64,000 bases of DNA, taken from Blastocladiella emersonii ATCC 22665. Lineage: Eukaryota > Blastocladiomycota > Blastocladiomycetes > Blastocladiales > Blastocladiaceae. The notes under the pieces are model-generated. The model did not search any database, had not been told where the DNA came from, and worked only from the letters and a program-made list of their open reading frames with translations. Position numbers and translations under genes: made by a program. This document shows, piece by piece, positions 60,504 to 64,000 of this stretch. The first letter of the stretch is position 1; every line of letters starts with the position of its first letter. The stretch covers positions 1,116,001-1,180,000 of the forward strand of contig JANHCV010000011.1 of the NCBI GenBank assembly GCA_025594325.1. Direction: 5' to 3'.

Positions 60504-61026
60504 TGTGTGGAAGCGACAAGTTATGTTACGGCTGCCCCCAAACCAGTGTTCTGCTTCGAGGGCGGAGGGTGGCCGCGACGAACAAGGAGAGCCGGCGAAG
60601 TCAGCCGCTCAGCGGTGCGGGGGGCGAGGGCCCGCTCAGGCGCCTGTCGTAAATATGCGATGCATGGTTTCAAATCGATTTATTGACACGTTGCTGGGAG
60701 AGAGAGAGAACACGCGAGCACTTGGGCTTTGGCGGAGGAGAGCGGCCGCGACGCGTCGCCGGCAGCGGAGTGAGGTGGAAATCAAGCCCACGTGAGCGCG
60801 AGATCAGCTGCGAGGTGGGCCCACCCGGCGCATTTTGGCTGCAAACGACAATAGAGGAAGACAAAGAAACGATTTGTTTTTCAAACGTCGCGAGGGATCG
60901 ATGTATTACTAAAGCGACAACTAGCGAACGAGACCGAGAGCCAACCCGCGGCGGCGACGCACCAAGCGGCACGCCGACGACACGAACCGACCGCACGACC
61001 GAGGGGCAGAACTACGGCGAGCTGCT
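60504..61026. other. Intergenic, 3' flank of EF2
   Basis: About 520 bases with no supported feature. The AT-richer stretch at about 60850-60915 may include polyadenylation signals of the EF2 gene on the minus strand. Confidence 0.4.
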
Positions 61027-63536
61027 TTACAGCTTGTCGTAGTAGCGGTCGAGCGAGGGCACGTCCTCGGGGAGACCCTTGCGCTTGCGGAGGGCACGCA
61101 CGACGTCGTACACCTTGTTGCCGGCCTCGAGGGCGGTGCCGGACATGAGCTGCCAGTGCGAGAAGACCATCTGGGGGAAGGCCTGGCCACCGGTGGCGGC
61201 GCGGAGGTCGGTCGTGAAACCGAATGACTCGGCGACGGGGATGTACGCCTTGACGGTGTACAGGGGGGTACCCTGGCGCTGCTCCTCGGAGAAGACGTGG
61301 CCACGGCGGCGGTTGAGCACACCGTAGATACCGCCCATGGCGGACTCGGGGCACGACACCTCGGCGAGGAAGACGGGCTCCTGGAGCGAGGGCGAGGCCG
61401 TGAGGACCGAGGCGTAGCAGACGCGACGGCACGTGGGCATGATCTGGCCGGCACCACGGTGGATGGCATCGGCGTGGAGGGTCACGTCGAGGACGTTGAA
61501 GCGGATACCGCGCATGTGCTCCTCGGCGAGGACACCCTCCTTGGAGGCCCACTGGAAACCAGCGACGCACGAGTCCTTGATCTCGTTGAGGTACTGGACG
61601 GCCTTGGTCATGTCGACGAGCACGTTGGCGCCGGTGGTGTCGGGGCCGAAGCACCAGACCTTGCGGGCCTCGGTCACGTCCCAGCCGAAGTCGTCGGCCA
61701 TGATGCGGGCGCGGATCTTGAAGTCGTCGCGGGCGTTGACCTTGCCGGCCTCGACGGCGTTGGTGAACTCCTCCGAGAGGGGCTCGGCCGTCATGAAGAT
61801 ACGGTTGTGCTTGTTGGGCGACTTGGACAGGCACTGGATGGCCGACATGGCCGTGACGGTCTCGCGGTACGTGACCACGGGGTCGCCGGTCTTGAGGGGC
61901 ACCTGGGCGTGGTCCTCCTCGAGATCCTTGAGGCAGATCTCGAGGTGGAGCTCACCGGCACCGGCGACGATGTGCTCACCCGAGGGGGACGTGTAGCACA
62001 GGACACAGGGGTCCGACTTGGAGAGGCGCTTGAGACCCTCAACGAGCTTGGGCAGGTCGTTGGCGTTCTTGACCTCGACGGCGACCTCGACGACGGGCGA
62101 GACCGAGAACTTCATGACCTTGAGGTTGTGGGCCGTCTCCGAGGTGGAGATGGTGCCCGACTTGAGCAGGAACTGGTCGACGCCGACGAGGCCGACGATG
62201 TTACCGGCGGGGCAGTCGTCGATCGACTCGACCTTGCCGCCCATCATGAGCACGGTGCGCTGGACCGACTTGACGAACAGGTCCTCCTTCTTGCCCGGGA
62301 TGTAGTTGGGGCCCTGGATGCGGACCTTCTGGCCACCGCGGATCGTGCCCGAGAAGACACGGCCGAAGGCGTAGAAGCGGCCCTTGTCCGACGTGGGAAC
62401 CATCTTGGAGACGTAGAGCATGAGAGGGCCGTTGGGGTTGCACTCGCGGATACCGACAGCGGACTCGTCGTCGAGGGGACCCTCGTACAGGGTCTCGACA
62501 CGGTAGCGCTGGGCCGTGGCGGGCGAGGGCAGGTGGATGACGATCATCTCGAGGAGGGCCTCACCGGCGGGGAGGAACTTCTTCATGACGGTCTTGAGCA
62601 GGGGCTTGCCAGTGAGCTCCTTCTCGTCGTTCTTGAGGGGGATATCGAGCTTGGCGAGCATCGACGTGATCTGGTCGGCCTTAAAGTTCATGATGGCGTC
62701 GAACACCTTGAAGATGGGGTCGAGCACGAACATGTTGAAGGCGCGGTCGAGCGGCTTGCCGGCGGCGTCCGTCGACTTGGACGTCCACTTCTTGGTGGCG
62801 GGGTTGAAGTAGTTCTCGCCCCAGAGCTTGTTCATCATCTTGTTCTTGTCGACACCGAACTTCTTGGCGTAGCGGGCCGCGAACTGGCGCAGGGTGAAGG
62901 CCCAGCCGTGGAGACCGGAGCCGAAGGCAACGGTGCCGCGGTCGGGGTAGACCTGGACGTCGCCGAGGGTGGCGTCCATGTACGTCGAGATGATGACGTT
63001 GACGTTCTCGATGACGCGCTGGAAGTTCTGGTACAGGTCCTCCTTCTCCATCTGGAGCTCGAGCAGGGCGCGGTCGACCTTGTTGATGACGAGGACGGGC
63101 TTGATGCGCTCGGTGAGGGCCTGGCGCAGGACGGTCTCGGTCTGCACGCAAACACCCTCGATGGTGTCGACGACGACGAGGGCGCCGTCGGTGACACGGA
63201 GGGCGGCCGTGACCTCGGACGAGAAGTCGACGTGTCCGGGCGAGTCGATGAGGTTGATCAGGAACTCGTTGCCGTCGGTCTTCTGCTTGATGTCGGGGAG
63301 GTCCTCCTCGGCGAGCTGGAAGTACATGGAGATGGCGGTCGACTTGATGGTGATACCGCGCTCCTGCTCGTCCTGGCGCGTGTCGGTGGCACGGGCCTCG
63401 CCGGCCTTACCGGTCGAGATGATACCGGCCTTGGACAGCAGCGAGTCGGTCAGGGTCGACTTGCCGTGGTCGACGTGGGCGATGACCGACATGTTGCGGA
63501 TGTTGGACGTCTTGTCCATCAGCTGACGGATCTGGT
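61027..63536 (-). CDS. EFT2: Translation elongation factor 2, 5' end outside the window
   Basis: One long exon holds all but the first few codons. It opens in phase with xAC-CAG-ATC-CGT-CAG-CTG-ATG-GAC-AAG, i.e. the (D)QIRQLMDK segment that follows MVNFTV in EF2, directly after a CTGCAG acceptor. About 836 codons are present. Visible signatures are the GTPase P-loop AHVDHGKS, the RGITIKS switch region, DSPGHVDF and NKVD, the long domain II-V region, and [15 protein letters not shown], which contains the histidine converted to diphthamide. The C-terminus YYDKL is canonical. EF2 drives GTP-dependent ribosomal translocation. The short first exon is not found between 63543 and 64000, so the first intron is at least about 460 nt, unusually long here. 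Confidence 0.93.
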
Positions 63537-64000
63537 CTGCAGGGTCACACGCGCAACGGGTTCATCGTCAGTCGTCCGTTTCTTTTTGGGGAACCGTCGA
63601 GGACGGCGGTTTGGCCGTCTAGAGCAGCGTTTTCGTCGGGCGGCGAGGGTTGGGCGAGACGGCGGCGGACGAGAGACCACGGGTCGGCGAGCGGATGGTC
63701 TAGCACGCCGCGACGGCCGCGCCCGAGGCCACAACGACACGGCGACCAGCGACGCCACCGACGGCGTTTCCGCAGGCGGCGACGGCGCTGACGTTGGTGG
63801 CGACGGCGCTGACGTTGGTGGCGAGTAGCGTCGCGGCGTCGTCGTCGTCCGCGCGGCGAGTGCACAGGACTTCGGGTTGCGGAAGTCGTCACGGCGAGCC
63901 ATCCGCGTGGCCAGCCGTCCGTCCGGCCGGTCCGTTCGTCGGTCCGGTTTTTGGACCGCCACTCGTCCGTTTCTCGACGAAAAACGCTTCTTTTCGGCCA
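63537..64000 (-). other. First intron of EF2 (incomplete)
   Basis: The acceptor is CTGCAG at 63537-63542 (minus-strand sense). No ATG-GTN-AAY-TTY-like first exon is visible to the end of the window. The sequence has short repeated pieces (GGTCCGGTTTTTGGACC-like palindromic runs near 63940-63960) and a 21-bp tandem repeat. Confidence 0.6.
63781..63822 (+). repeat. 21-bp tandem repeat, two exact units
   Basis: GACGGCGCTGACGTTGGTGGC occurs twice head to tail inside the EF2 first intron. Confidence 0.85.

Noticed and set aside
61297-63828. 843-codon + strand ORF opposite EF2
   Set aside because: Asp/Val/Gly/Leu-rich complement of EF2; EF2 is unmistakable on the minus strand.
1-64000. CRISPR arrays, bacterial operons or Shine-Dalgarno sites
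   Set aside because: No regularly spaced repeats of the right size; spliceosomal introns and mitochondrial presequences show a eukaryotic nuclear genome.
1-64000. tRNA, rRNA or transposase/reverse transcriptase genes
   Set aside because: No cloverleaf-like T-arm sequences, rRNA stretches or catalytic motifs of mobile elements were seen by eye; a tRNA or repeat scan would be needed to exclude them fully.

Overview
The window is eukaryotic nuclear DNA from a GC-rich, gene-dense fungus. Most genes are interrupted by very short introns (about 51-73 nt) with a GTNCG donor and a TAG acceptor. Two chitin synthase-like genes and a fungal-type RAD7 point to a fungus. A PLK4-type kinase (centriole duplication), a UHRF1-type reader of methylated DNA and a seven-helix receptor with a beta-helix ectodomain argue against yeast-like Dikarya. 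They favour an early-diverging, probably zoosporic lineage (Blastocladiomycota or Chytridiomycota grade). That placement is inference; no rRNA or other phylogenetic marker was used.

Layout. 0.3-5.6 kb: QCR2 (-), a tRNA dihydrouridine synthase and a ubiquitin-like-domain protein (+). 6-11.7 kb: an array of small four-helix membrane proteins, one a clear pseudogene, separated by repeated intergenic blocks. 12.4-21.7 kb: chitin synthase A, a KAR5-like karyogamy protein, a GNAT acetyltransferase and a HUL4/HECTD2-like ubiquitin ligase. 21.8-27 kb: two paralogous multi-pass membrane proteins of unknown function. 27.3-35.1 kb: UHRF1-like protein and PLK4-like kinase, divergently transcribed, then RAD7. 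35.6-41.4 kb: an unrecognised F-box-like protein and chitin synthase B, whose 3' half is identical to copy A. 42.1-49.7 kb: an unrecognised helical protein, FIT2/SCS3-like protein, CCT2 and KGD2. 49.9-56.1 kb: a secreted Cys-rich protein, the large beta-helix/7TM receptor and a HIT hydrolase. 56.2-61 kb: a gene-poor mosaic of truncated and inverted copies of sequences found at 41.4-44.8 kb, with minisatellites. 61-64 kb: elongation factor 2, whose first coding exon lies outside the window.

Exon-intron structures were worked out by hand. In nearly every case the exon phases sum to an uninterrupted frame and rebuild conserved family motifs across the junctions. Housekeeping genes (QCR2, KGD2, CCT2, EF2, DUS1, HIT) are intact. 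The novelty lies in the tetraspan array, the chitin synthase pair with a homogenised 3' half, the receptor fusion, the rearranged inverted duplication, the intron donor consensus and the unassigned families.
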